From: Persicaria tinctoria
Lineage: Eukaryota > Streptophyta > Magnoliopsida > Caryophyllales > Polygonaceae
Length of the DNA stretch: 64,000 nucleotides
Direction of reading: 5' to 3'
Assembly (NCBI GenBank): GCA_037127255.1
Contig: JBANSL010000004.1
Coordinates: forward strand, 26,419,967 to 26,483,966
The notes below the pieces were generated by a model. The model saw only the letters and a list, made by a program, of their open reading frames with translations, had not been told where the DNA came from and did no database searches. Every line of letters starts with the position of its first letter. Position 1 is the first letter of the stretch. Shown piece by piece: positions 53,015 through 63,650 of the stretch. Both the position numbers and the translations under genes were made by a program.

Positions 53015-54230
53015 TGATAATTCATATTTCATATAGCCATTATAGGTATTTCTTATTGCAATTAGGTAGTGGTTTGGATATTGTTTGAGTCTAGTTTCGT
53101 ATATTGCTTGTGAAGTATTCGAGTTCGGAATATATGCCTTTTTAGTGTTTATTATGTAGAATTACATTTCGATCTTGAATGGGCTTTGGAAAAGCTTAAG
53201 AGACATGTTTTGGAGCATATGGAGGCTAAGGAGGAAGCTCAAGAGGAGCAAGGAAGCACGACATTGGAGATTATTGAAGTCATTCGAGGAAAGTCGGACA
53301 CCACATAAGTGGCGCCCGCCGTGAGCCGATTTCCAGCGTTTGCGATTTTGAATCAGGAAACATTATTTCCTATTATGTGATTCCTATTTCCACTAGGGTT
53401 TGGCCGACTCTTTGAGAGTCTTTATTAGGTTTATTTTCATTTTATTCACCAGAGAGTGGGTATTGTGTGTGAGACTATGAACACAATTAGAGAGATAGAG
53501 AGAGAATTGGCCTATGAGTTGCTAAACTCATAGTTTCGTCTGTGATTCGAAGACATGGTTGTTTGGATTGTGAGGATTTGATTCTATTTAGTTATTCATA
53601 TTTATAGTTATCATCTTATGCTTAATTATTATATTTGTGGTCCTTTCTATGATTGATCACCATGTTAGGAATTGCATCGTAGCTATGAATTCGTTGTTGT
53701 TTTCCTGATAGCAAACAAAGGTATTGAGATAGTTATGTTTCCTTGTCTTTGTAGTGGATGATTTCAATTGATCTATGTTGAAGATATTCGATTACGGATG
53801 AGTTCGGTTTGCGTCTATTAGTCTTAATTGCATTGAGTCAATCTGCCAATTGCTCTTGATTACTTGAGTCCTTAATACTATTCTTTAGTGATATTGAATA
53901 AGATGAGTGAATCTCTGCGGAGCTCTCAACTTTAGTCAAGTAGACCTATGAATATGAATAATTGATAGATCAATCCGAGGACCGTGAATTCCAACCATTG
54001 TCAGAGAATTACAGGTGAAATGTTCTTTCTACTTTTATATCAATCTACTTTGCAATCATAAATCTGGTTACTTTTACATCCTGATTATTTGCTACAAATC
54101 ATTGCTTTTTCATAGAAGTTCTTGCTTAGAGTTATTAAACAAGAAATCGCTTCTCCCTGTGGGTTCGACACCGGACTCCATCGATATACCAGTAGTTATT
54201 TGGTTTATCAAGCGATTGGCTTTATTACCT
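53015..54230 (+). repeat. LTR of C2, 3' end deleted
   Basis: It resembles the solo LTR at 11682 (for example TCTATGAATTCGTTGTTG-like and CATTGAGTCAAT blocks near 53690 and 53833). It carries GTGGCGCCCGCCGTG near 53311. The right boundary is approximate because a deletion joins it to gag. Confidence 0.7.
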
Positions 54231-55394
54231 ACCCCCATAAATCATTACTACTTGGGTGCAATTCAAGAAAGCTTTCCTGCAAAAGTATTTTCCTGCGACT
54301 CGCCTCAACAAACTTAAGAAGGAGCTATCCAGTATTGAGCAATCACCTACGGAGAGTCTTTATGAGTATGTTGAGCAGTTCAAGAAGCTTAAGGGTAGTT
54401 GTCCGCAACATGGTATACCCAAGGATGATCTAGTGCTATATATTTATGAAGGCTTGCTTCACACTGATAGGAGTTTCATCAATGCTACTAGTGGAGGAGA
54501 TATTTTGGATAAAACATCTCAGGAAGCAATGCAGATTTTTGAAGAGTTGGCTAATGCATCGCAACAATATGGGAGACACCAAGGAGTTAGAGGAGTTAAT
54601 AAGTTGGATAGCTCTAGAGATGGTCACAAGGATTATATCAATAGGCTTATGGAGATAGTGAACAAGATGGTTATGCAAATGAATCGATCCCAACAGCCTA
54701 GACCTTATGGTGATTGTGGAGATCCAACTCATCAGAATGATAAGTGTCCCTTGATTTAGGAGGACACCGTTGATGTGAATGCTATGGATTATGGACCTCG
54801 CCGCAACTTTGGTAACAGTTACAATCAGGGCTACAATACAAACTATCAAAGTGGGTTCAACGACAGAGGCCAGCAGCAAAAAGTTCCTTTTCAGAGAGGC
54901 CAATTTGAGAATCGTCCTAGAAACACTCAATAAGATGATAGAGATAAGACATTGAGGTTATTATTGGACAAGATGGGTGTTCAAGAAAAGTTGCTGAGTC
55001 AGATGGCTAAGAAGATTGGTGAATTGAAAGCGAAAGATTCGGGGAAGTTACCATCGCTAGTGATTGTGAATCCGAAGGAGAATGTTAGTTTCATGACCCT
55101 TAGAGAAGGTAAACAACTGAATTTTCCCACTAGGAATGTTAAGGAGAGGTCTAGGGAAGAAGTTGATTTGGGAAAAGAGGACGAGACGGAATTGGCGACA
55201 CACTGCATAGACGGCGCCCGCCGCCCCTTACCATGGCGCCCGCCGCCTGCGCAAGTGACAGATCCAATTTCTAACATTGTTCATTCCCCGAAGAAATCTT
55301 CTAAAGAGTGGTCTTCTGAGGTTTCAAGACATGCACCACCCTTTCCTCGTGCCTTAAGGTCTGATCGTAAGTGGGAAGATGAACAAATTCTTTA
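53015..55394 (+). mobile_element. Athila-like element C2 (5' part)
   Basis: The LTR starts TGATAATTCATATTTCATATAG, preceded by GAAGC, the candidate TSD. The sequence then jumps into mid-gag, so the LTR end, PBS and Gag N-terminus are deleted. Gag ends where C3's LTR begins. No further parts of C2 are in the window. Confidence 0.7.
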
Positions 55395-55404
55395 TGACAC
55401 CTAA
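54244..55404 (+). pseudogene. gag: C2 gag, N-terminus deleted, two stops
   Basis: The frame runs from about 54244: VQFKKAFLQKYFPATRLNKL, EYVEQFKKLKGSCPQHGIP, IYEGLLHTDRSFINATSGG. This is the retrotransposon-gag domain. The CCHC knuckle is damaged: YGDCGDPTHQNDKC has Tyr where the first Cys belongs. A TAG (54757-54759) and a TAA (54931-54933) are in frame. Downstream are LDKMGVQEKLLSQMAKKIG and a linker with two GGCGCCCGCCGC words at 55213 and 55235. The last codons overlap C3's LTR start. Confidence 0.8.
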
Positions 55405-56745
55405 TAGCATGCATTTAGATGGTCATAATAGGTTTAAGTACAATTTGCATATTTGCTCTCTATGTTGGTGGAGTCGAAATCTACATGTTTTTATTTATTA
55501 TTTCAGGTAACTGTGGATTTGAGAAGGAGAAATGGGTTGATGATGCATTATATGAGGAAGTCTAGTTGATTGAATATGCTTAAATGAAGATCTAAAGAGG
55601 TCCTGAGAAGAAGAAGCGAGCCTAAATGAAGAACAAGTCTGCAGAAGTTGTAGTCAGATATGCTAAACTTGTTTTACACTTTTTGGAGGCCTTGATTGTC
55701 CGATCAACTACTATGACCATGTGTTGGAAAGCTCTTTCAGGGAGCTACAACTTTTCTGTTGACGTCGAGAGCTGATTCAAAGTAGATTTTTCGTAAAAGA
55801 CCGATGCAGCGGCCGCCACATTATATTGCGGCCGCCGCATATTCCAGCAGCGACGCGTTTTGCGCAGTGAGGTTTTATCTATCCAAACCCTATTTATGTA
55901 TCGAATCCTCTTTTGGATGATTGGTGGGCGATTTTAGAGAGGCTTGGTCCTAGGTTTTCATTCACTCATTAGATTAGGATTCAAGACGATTTTAATTGGA
56001 GATTGAGAGCGATGTTCGTCATGGGAGACCAAACTCTCTTCGTTCTATCTATGATTTAAAGCTTTGTTTGGATTGAGTTGTGAGTTTCTGAATCTTGTTC
56101 CTTATTTCCTATATTGAATGTTTCAACTTCTTTGTGCTTGAATGTTTGATTGTTTTGTTCTATCTTGCCTGATCAACTTGGTAGAATCAATTCGATTGCT
56201 AGGGTTTTGTAGATTCTTGGTTGTGAACCTTAACCCAAGTAGCAAACTTGTTCCTTTAGGGCTGGTTGAAGTAATTGAATAAGTAGGAAGTTGGATGTGT
56301 TGTTAAATCCCTCTTTAGGGACTACAAATACCTTAGTTAATCTCTGAATTTAAAGCTATCGATTGAGTTAAATCCCGCTTTAGGGACTGCTCATGAGATA
56401 AAGGTTTCTAGGACTGGTTGGACTAGTAACTATATTAAGTGAGGGCAAGCGCATTCATAGGAAGACTAAAAGTACAAGAGAAAGTTACAATATCAATTCA
56501 GCCAAATAAAGTGGATAGTTGTAGGTAGAGCGATCTTCTCTAAATTGTTTTGCATAATTTGTTTATAGTTTATTTTGTTTTCTTTGTTATTTCAATAATC
56601 AAAACCCTCTTTCTATTAATTGGTAAATACACATTGCATAGCAATACTTGATTCTCTGTGGGATCGACCTCTTACTTACTTGCTATACTAGTTTGTAGGT
56701 TTGAGTTTTACTTTTGATAGGAGACACAACGATTTCCTCCCGTCA
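55395..56745 (+). repeat. LTR of C3
   Basis: About 1.35 kb, from TGACACCTAATAGCATGC to CCTCCCGTCA. It is similar to the C1 LTR, clearly so from about 56085. It holds two GCGGCCGCC words (55809, 55828). The GTTGGAAAGCTCTTTC module near 55722 is inverted relative to C1 and the solo LTR at 11682. Confidence 0.8.
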
Positions 56746-56747
56746 AA

Positions 56748-56766
56748 TTTTGGCATCGTTCCCGGG
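56748..56766 (+). promoter_or_regulatory. Primer-binding site of C3, decayed
   Basis: TTTTGGCATCGTTCCCGGGGAA, compared with the usual TTTGGCGCCGTTGCCGGGGA, directly after the LTR end. Confidence 0.7.
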
Positions 56767-56876
56767 GAATCAAGTTTATTTCTTTCTTTTGTGTATTTAT
56801 TGATTTTTGTGCATATATCTAACCAGTTGTGAACCTATCTTACGGTTCACAACACCCTTGCTACTAACTTTTTAAG

Positions 56877-57361
56877 ATGTTGAGATTGTTTCAGTTTGAA
56901 GGTGAGAACTTTCACCAATATTTCACTAGATTGCATGAGTATGTTAATGACCTTAGTTCATGAGGTTATCAATATGGTGTGCGAGAGATGTGTATTTGCA
57001 TATTTGATGGGATGAATGCTGAAACACGGAGTATTGGTGAGTCCATGAGTAATGGAGGCCTATTGGATATGGGACTCTTTGAGATTTGGGATTTTTTCTA
57101 CAACATGAGTTGCCAGGTTGAGCGGGAAGTATCAATTCAAACTCTCACACAAGTGTTGCAGCAGTTCGAGGAAGAAAAAATTAGTCGAATTGGAAAATTG
57201 GAGAATCCGATTAGCCAACTCATTCAAATTTTGAGTGAAAAAGTTGAAAAAGAAGTTATCCAAATAGTTCAACCCATCCCACCACCCATTGAGGCTTTAA
57301 AGGATGCAAGAATGGAAGATCCTATCGAAGTCATTACACTTAGTTCATTCCCTCCTATGTA
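56877..57361 (+). pseudogene. gag: C3 gag fragment
   Basis: From the ATG at 56877: MLRLFQFEGENFHQYFTRLH, then a TGA, then MCICIFDGMNAETRSIGES and LFEIWDFFYNMS. This is the central gag pattern ending in a W-x-FF motif. Then a coiled stretch, VLQQFEEEKISRIGKLENPI. The frame stops at 57361, before any zinc knuckle. A 21-base piece, CACTTTTCAATTTGATTAAAA, is repeated at about 57542 and 57618 downstream. Confidence 0.7.
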
Positions 57362-57552
57362 GTTTCAACATTACAATGATATGCCGAATGAGGAGGAATT
57401 GGTAGCAGACAACGATAGTTTCTTAGATGATGGAGGAAAGGGTCTAGTGCTTCCTGACTTGGAATCTCATGAGTCGACGCATGAGGTTACATGTGATGTG
57501 TTTCCTACTCTATCTGCAACATCCATTCTGACGGAACTATGCACTTTTCAAT

Positions 57553-58696
57553 TTGATTAAAACTTTAAAGCCTCAAGGGTTAGTTTGTTTTGCTCATTGT
57601 GAGGTAAATATTCCACTTTTCAATTTGATTAAAAATGTGCCTCGCTATGCGAAATTTCTGAAAGAACTATACACGATGAAACGCAAGCAAAGGATGCAAA
57701 AGAAAGAAAAGGTAAGTCTAAGTGAGAATGTTTCTGCTTTACTTCAAAAAAGATTGCCTGGAAAGTGTGGAGATCCAAGTATGTTTACTATCCCATGTGC
57801 AATAGGTAATGCTAGCTTCACCAAAGCTATGTTAGACCTAGGTTCTTCAATCAATTTTATATCTTATAACTTGTACATGTTTTTGGGTCTCAATGCATTA
57901 TCTGAAACTAGTGTTACCATACAACTCGTTGATCGTTCTAGTATTAAGCCTAGAGGAGTTGTTGAGGATGTTTTGGTTAAGGTAAATGATTTGATATTTT
58001 CGTCTGATTTCTTCATTCTAGAAATAGAATAAGGTACGCCTAAACCCCCAATTATCTTGGGAAGACCATTCTTGCGAATGGATAAGACTAAGATTGATTG
58101 TTTTGAAGGTTCACTAACTATGGAGTTTGATGGTAGAAAGATTGAGTTTTCTATATTTGAGCATATTATTTCTTCTGCCAATGATTCTGTAGATGTTCTT
58201 AACTCTAATGAAAGTAATCATAGGAATGAATCAAATGGTTTGTTAGAAGCTTATGTTGAAACTGAATCTATGAATCTTGAGTTTTCTAATAAAGATGAAA
58301 TTGGATTAGGGAAAGATGACATTGAGAGGAAAATTGAGAATTTGTTTAAGTCACATGGTAGTGTGTCTAATTCAAATGATTTTATTGCTATTCCATACGA
58401 GAAATCGATTCCTAACAATGTTGAGGTTTTTGCAATTGCAGGGCAACCTCCGGGAGTAACTCATATCAAGAAGGAATCGACGGATGCAATTGATGGATAT
58501 GTTGGAGGAGTTCCGCAGTGTGTCTAATTCAAATGATTTTATTGCTATTCCCTATGAGAAATCGATTCCTAACAATGTTGAGGTTTTTGCAATTGCAGGG
58601 CAACCTCCAGAAGTAACTCATTTCAAGAAGGAATCAACGGATGCAATTGATGGATATATTGGAGGAGTTCCTAAAGTTCCCCCTCTTGTCTTGTAA
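57553..58696 (+). pseudogene. C3 aspartic protease region
   Basis: VPRYAKFLKELYTMKRKQRM corresponds to the pre-protease helix of B (MPAYVKFLKEILSNKR). The protease follows: FTIPCAIGNASFTKAMLDLGSS with its active Asp, KPRGVVEDVLVKVNDL, then a TAA at 58030 before PPIILGRPFLRMDKTKI. After EFDGRKIEFSIF the sequence becomes acidic. A 157-bp tandem duplication at 58360-58669 shifts the frame. Pol is missing; the end-of-pol motif CTTCTTGGGAGGCAACCCAA is at about 58773. Confidence 0.8.
58360..58669 (+). repeat. 157-bp tandem duplication
   Basis: Copy 1 is 58360-58516 and copy 2 is 58517 to about 58669, differing at only a few positions. 157 is not a multiple of three, so the second copy is read in another frame. 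Confidence 0.92.
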
Positions 58697-59755
58697 AGGA
58701 CAAGTGTGGAGGATCTTGGTGGAATAACTTAATCAAGAAATGCATCACGTCGAGCTAAAGACGTGAAACAAAGGAGCTTCTTGGGAGGCAACCCAAGGTA
58801 GTTTAGGTAGAATTATTTCAATTTTGGAATTAGTTTTCAATTCAATAAAGTAAGATAAATCGTGTCGCTGAATGTCGGAACTAATGGTAAGTTGAAACCT
58901 ATGTTGGAAATGAGTTTTGCTTGATTTGGAGCACGGTACCCGCTGCCCCTGTTCGCCTGACGAGTCTGGACTTTGGTAAATTTAGAAGTGAAGTTTTCTA
59001 TCTTTTTATTTTTGGTTATTTTCGTATTAGGTTAGTTTTTCTTTATCTTATGTTTATTAAGATTAGATTATTTTCTTTTTATCTTGTTTTAAGTTTAGAT
59101 TATTTTTATCTATTTTTAGGGTTAGATTATTTCTATCTATCTTAGGTTAGTTTATTTTATCCTTTTATCTATTTCCATCTATCTTAGTATTAGATTTTTC
59201 TTTCTAGGGTTAGTTTCCTTATTTCTTAGTTCTAGGATTAGATTTTTCTATCTTTTCCATTTTCTATCTATCTAGCTCTAATCTATTCTATTTTTCTTTT
59301 TGATAGATATATTTCCATTCCCAATTTTGAATCAACCAAGCTTACTTCAAAGTGATCTACAAAACCCCAAAAGCGTACTTGAATCCATTCCAAAAACCTA
59401 AAGCCTTGTTTTTCAATTGATTTTGTCCACCAAAACACTTTCCACCATTACCCTACATCCAAAAAACTCAACCTTTCACATACCATTCCCCTACCTATCA
59501 CCTAAGAAGCGGTTGAAACCAAGTTGTTCGTAAAATTTTCAAGTTTGGAGGGGTGGGGACGTCGGCTATCCAACGTTTTCACTCGGATTCGAGGTTCTGT
59601 TCACACGGCGCCCGCCGTCCCTGCAGAGAGCCCGTCTTTTGGTCGTTTTCATGGTTTTCTTCGATCTTGCCCTTGAGTTTGCACCATGTCTTCTGCTCTT
59701 GTTATGAAGATTCCCCATTTGTTGTCTTGGAAAGAAAAGGATTGTTGGCTCAATC
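58697..59755 (+). other. C3 spacer between lost pol and ORF2
   Basis: Holds the end-of-pol motif near 58773, a long T-rich tract with repeated TTAGATTATTT and TATCTATCT (59080-59310), and CACGGCGCCCGCCGTCC at about 59606. No gene. Confidence 0.6.
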
Positions 59756-60770
59756 TTGAAAAAAGGGAGTGTGAATCCACCCTATTTTACCTATCTAGCA
59801 TTAGTGAGAGAGTTCTTGCCTACCCTGGATTACCGTTCTGATATGGAGATTCGTTTTCAGCTGAGGAATCGGAAGTTCGTGGTAACTAAGGATCTCATTG
59901 CAAAAGCTTTTGGTGTTACCAACACGCATGCTGACGCCATATTTGGGGACGAGTTAGCTGCTCCAAATCCTTTTGATATGTGGAAGGAGGCTTCAAATCA
60001 GTTCTTTGAGTCGAGCCGACAACGATGTGCATCCACAATTACTCATCATGTGTTGAGGTTGTGCTATTTGGTACTCTGTAACTCTTTCTTGGGTGTGGAG
60101 AATTCTTCCATAGTTACTATGAGAGCCTGGAGCTATATTTGTTGCTTGACTCCGGAGGGGGTGCATATCCCTGACTGGGTTCAGCTATTTTTTGGAAATT
60201 GTATGGAGGTGACTAGAGCTACTCATGTGAGGCTTGAATGCCTTATTGTTTTCGGAGGTTTGATATCGCTGATTGCTCACCGAGTGGGTGTTTGTCTTGA
60301 TGATCTACATTCTCTCGATGGAAAGAAAGTTTACAATCTTGTCAGCCTGAATTGGTGGGGCATGACTAAGTGGGCCCAGCGTCCGGATGGAACATGGTGT
60401 TTCAAATGAAAGTCGGGACCAACTGAGGAGCATCACAATTATCTACCTACGAAACTACCATATTGCCTGAGGATGTCAGATTTTAATCTCTATCACAACA
60501 AGTTTCCATTGGATCTGGATGAGCGTAGTTTAGAGAGATGATGGCCTGTTGTTGCCGATGAGGCCATTGATGATGAGCATGCTGAGATTACAGAAGAAGA
60601 GGTAGTAGCCAGAGAAAAAGTTGCTGAAGATGACGCTGGTCCTATATGTGTTACTTTGGATGATCTTGAGCGTCGGTTTGCTGATTTTGAGGCGAGCACT
60701 GCTGACAAACTCGCTAGTCTTTTGGAGAAGCTCTCTAGTCTTCATATGCATTTATCATTAAGTATTTCCA
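59756..60770 (+). pseudogene. C3 ORF2 (Transposase_32-like, env-like position)
   Basis: 217 codons are open to a TGA at 60407-60409. The same frame continues (KSGPTEEHHNYLP) to a second TGA near 60541, then to about 60770 with an acidic tail (AIDDEHAEITEEEVVA) and a short coiled stretch (LDDLERRFADFEASTADKLA). The core shows FTYLALVREFLPTLDYRSDM, FQLRNRKFVVTKDLIAKAFG, HHVLRLCYLVLCNSFLG and CLTPEGVHIPDWVQLFFGNC. I assign it to the 'putative plant transposon protein' group. C1 has a split homologue, and the Sirevirus-like element has a more distant one. Function unknown. I see no signal peptide or convincing transmembrane anchor. Confidence 0.7.
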
Positions 60771-61536
60771 TGGTTATCTATTTTCAAGGCCGATTATATA
60801 CATGTTCATTGCTTGATAAGTTCAAATGATAGAGGCAACCTTTTAGCCACATATTTATCCATGTCTACCTTATGTTATATCTTGCTTTGAAGCCAATTTG
60901 AACATTTAGCCTTTTTATTGATACCTCCACAAAATTATTATTCCTAGCCTATGACGAGCCTTACCCTTATTCCGAGGGAATTGAGATTTTGAGTGGGTTA
61001 TGGAATCTATTTTGGAGATTGAGGAGAATGAAGCTAAAATGTGATGTTATGGTTTATGGTTTTGAGAAGATGTAATGTTATGTGCCTATTTATTCCCTCA
61101 TTTGTCTGCATTTGATTTACATGTATTTTGGCTCAAGAAAAAAAAAAGTTTGGACCTAGGGATGATAAAATTCACCTAGGGGTAAAAGTAAGTTATAAAA
61201 AAAATCGAAAAAAAATAGAGAATAAAGAGTCATTTTGTTTTATTTTTTGCATAATGACGAAGAATTGGATGTATGTTGGTTAGAAGTTATATTGGTTGGG
61301 TGTTGAGATTTCATGATATGTAAGATGATGAGATGGTGATATTTTGAGATGTGATGAGTTATGAGATGATTTTTGGAGATTTGATGATGATATTCAGAGA
61401 TGTTGTGCATTTGTGAGCTTGATGTTTTTTAGTTGATTTGTGTTATATTGGGAGTTGTTGGAATCTTGTTTTCCCGGAATTTATAGCACCACATGACCAA
61501 ATACAATTCATTGCCCTTATGTTTCTACCAAGTCCC
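60771..61536 (+). other. C3 3' non-coding tract
   Basis: AT-rich, with the GGCTCAAGAAAAAAAAAAG tract typical downstream of the last ORF in Athila-like elements, then repeats of GATGATG/GAGATG type (61300-61420). No gene. Confidence 0.55.
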
Positions 61537-62117
61537 ATTACAACTAGGGCTGGGAAAAAGTTGGATCAGAGCGGGATTAGACCGGAAATTACGATCTTTG
61601 GATCAGACCGGGATATTACGATCTAGTCTGTGGTCCAAGAAATTTTAATTTTTGGTTTCCGGTCCAAACCCGGGACCAGACCGGAATTTCCGGTCCGGAT
61701 CGGAATTGGACCGGTTTCTGTTTTTTTTTTTAAGAAAGAAAAAAAACCACAGGCCCACACCGTATGTAACTATTAAACTATGTATGGGCGATTGGTCTTG
61801 CCAAGTTGAGCCGCTTCTTCAATCTTCACTTCGCCGTCGAACTTCGCACAGAAAAAGTCACAGATCTCCTCCCAAAGCCGCTTCGCACTGACAGAGTCCC
61901 GAAGGCGAAACCATCTGCCCACTCCTCCCTCAGTTGTCCCTCCTCCCTCCGACCCTCCTTCCTCAGTGCTCAGCCGGCATCCGCTCCAAGCCTCCAGTGT
62001 TCTTCTTTTCTTCTTCTTCCCTCTCTTTTCACTTTTAGATTTAGATCTAGGTTTGTTTTAGATATATTTTGATTATTTTCAAAAATTAATGTCGATTTCA
62101 ATCTAGATTTGAATTAT

Positions 62118-63650
62118 CGGAAATTTCACGAGGTACCCCTGAGGTATCGCTTAATTCACGCGGTGACCAGTTGTTTGACGCCTTTCACGTGGTACCCCTG
62201 AGGTTTCGATTCCTTTCACCTCGTGCCCTTTCTTCCTTTTTTTTAACAGTTCTGTTATAATTAAAACTTTTTTAACAGCTCCGTTATGAAGCGGAGGTGG
62301 ATCCCTTTTTCTTCTAATTCAATCCCTTCCGAAATCTCGGACGGTAGAACGTTTTGAGGTTTCTTCTAATTCAATCCCTTCTAATCTAATTCAATACCTT
62401 TTTTTCTTGTGCTAATCTAATTCAATACCTTTCACATACAAAGTGACAAATATTGCGATTGCAAGAACAAACATGAAAGAACTTCTTTGAGGAGGTTTCG
62501 GAAGACAAAGGGAGGTGGATCCACAACAGTAGTTAGTCGATGAGGAGGTTTCGCAAGAAGGGGAGGTGGATCTGAGATTCCAGTCGTCGGAGTTGCATAT
62601 TTCGGCGGAGCTTTTGGCGTTGTGCAATAGGCCAGTGAGACCTACCTGAGAGAGATCCAAAACCAATCGAACCTGGTTGAGGAACTTCCAGGATGCGGAT
62701 GCGAAGCCGCAGGCAGAAAGGGTAGTGGATAACCATTCCAGAATGGCTCACCGGAAAGGACTTGTGGGTAGTAGGTTCCCGATTCGAACCCGGAATGGTG
62801 GCTCTTTATTTAACAATTCAAGGAAATGGTAGTGGATTGGTGGTAGACATGGATGGTTGAGGAGAGGGGTTTCTTGTTCTTGTGGGAGAGGAGGAGGCAA
62901 TCAAGGTCGGATCTGGTGAGAGGGAAGGAGAAGGAGGCGGTGGTGGCGGCGGTGGCGGGGGTGTCGGGGGTGAAGAGAGGGAGGGTGATGGTCTGGAGGG
63001 GGAAGTTGGGGAGCTTGATTTTGCAGTAGAAGAGAGAAAGGCTGGAGATTAGAGGAGCTCAAATCGAACATTCAAATTCGCAATGAATTGAGATCACCTC
63101 CGTCAATGGAGCCAGACGTTAGTATCAAATTGGCGTGCACAATCAGGGTCGTCGTCCTCCCCACCGACGGCTCCCTCCACTTCCGCTTCATCACGGCGGC
63201 TCTCCTTTTCGATTTCGTTTCCGATCTGTTCGCCGCCAAGGGCTACAAAGCATACAGTTTCGCCCTCGCTTTGCGCTATTTCGGATTATTCCCTAGGAAG
63301 GGCCGGTGAGAATGTGAGATTCGATTCTTTTGTTGAAATTAGGATGCAATTAAAAATGGGGGTGAAGGAGAGCAGTTAATTAAAAGGAGAAGCCTCGTTT
63401 GATTTGATTCGACGGGGCCTGGATGGAGTTGAGTTCTTCTTCACTTCAATTTCAATAGGAAATGAGATAGGGAATGGAAAAGGAAACAGCGGGTAGGGAG
63501 AGGTTTTAATTTCCACGGAGCTGTTAAAAAAAAAAAAAAGGGCACGAGGTGAAAGGAATCAAAATCTCAGGGGTACCACGTGAAAGGCGTAAAACAATTG
63601 GTCACCACGTGAATTAAGCGATACCTCAAGGGTACCTTGTGAAATTTCTG
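62118..63650. mobile_element. MULE with long TIRs nested in the hAT
   Basis: TSD TTGAATTAT, 9 bp (62109-62117, 63651-63659). The terminal inverted repeats are about 135 bp (CGGAAATTTCAC at the left; CAGAAATTTCAC at the right in reverse complement) and about 90 percent identical by eye. Each TIR holds two GGTACCCCTGAGG units. There is no transposase; the 1.25-kb interior looks like captured gene sequence. Confidence 0.92.
62830..63310. pseudogene. Gene-like fragments inside the MULE
   Basis: Plus strand: an open frame at 63088-63309 with MEPDVSIKLACTIRVVVLP and FITAALLFDFVSDLFAAKG. Minus strand, about 63060-62830: open, Pro/Ser/Thr-rich sequence such as KIKLPNFPLQTITLPLF. Base composition and codon-like GC here exceed the surrounding AT-rich DNA, as expected of captured exons. 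I do not recognise either product. Confidence 0.4.
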
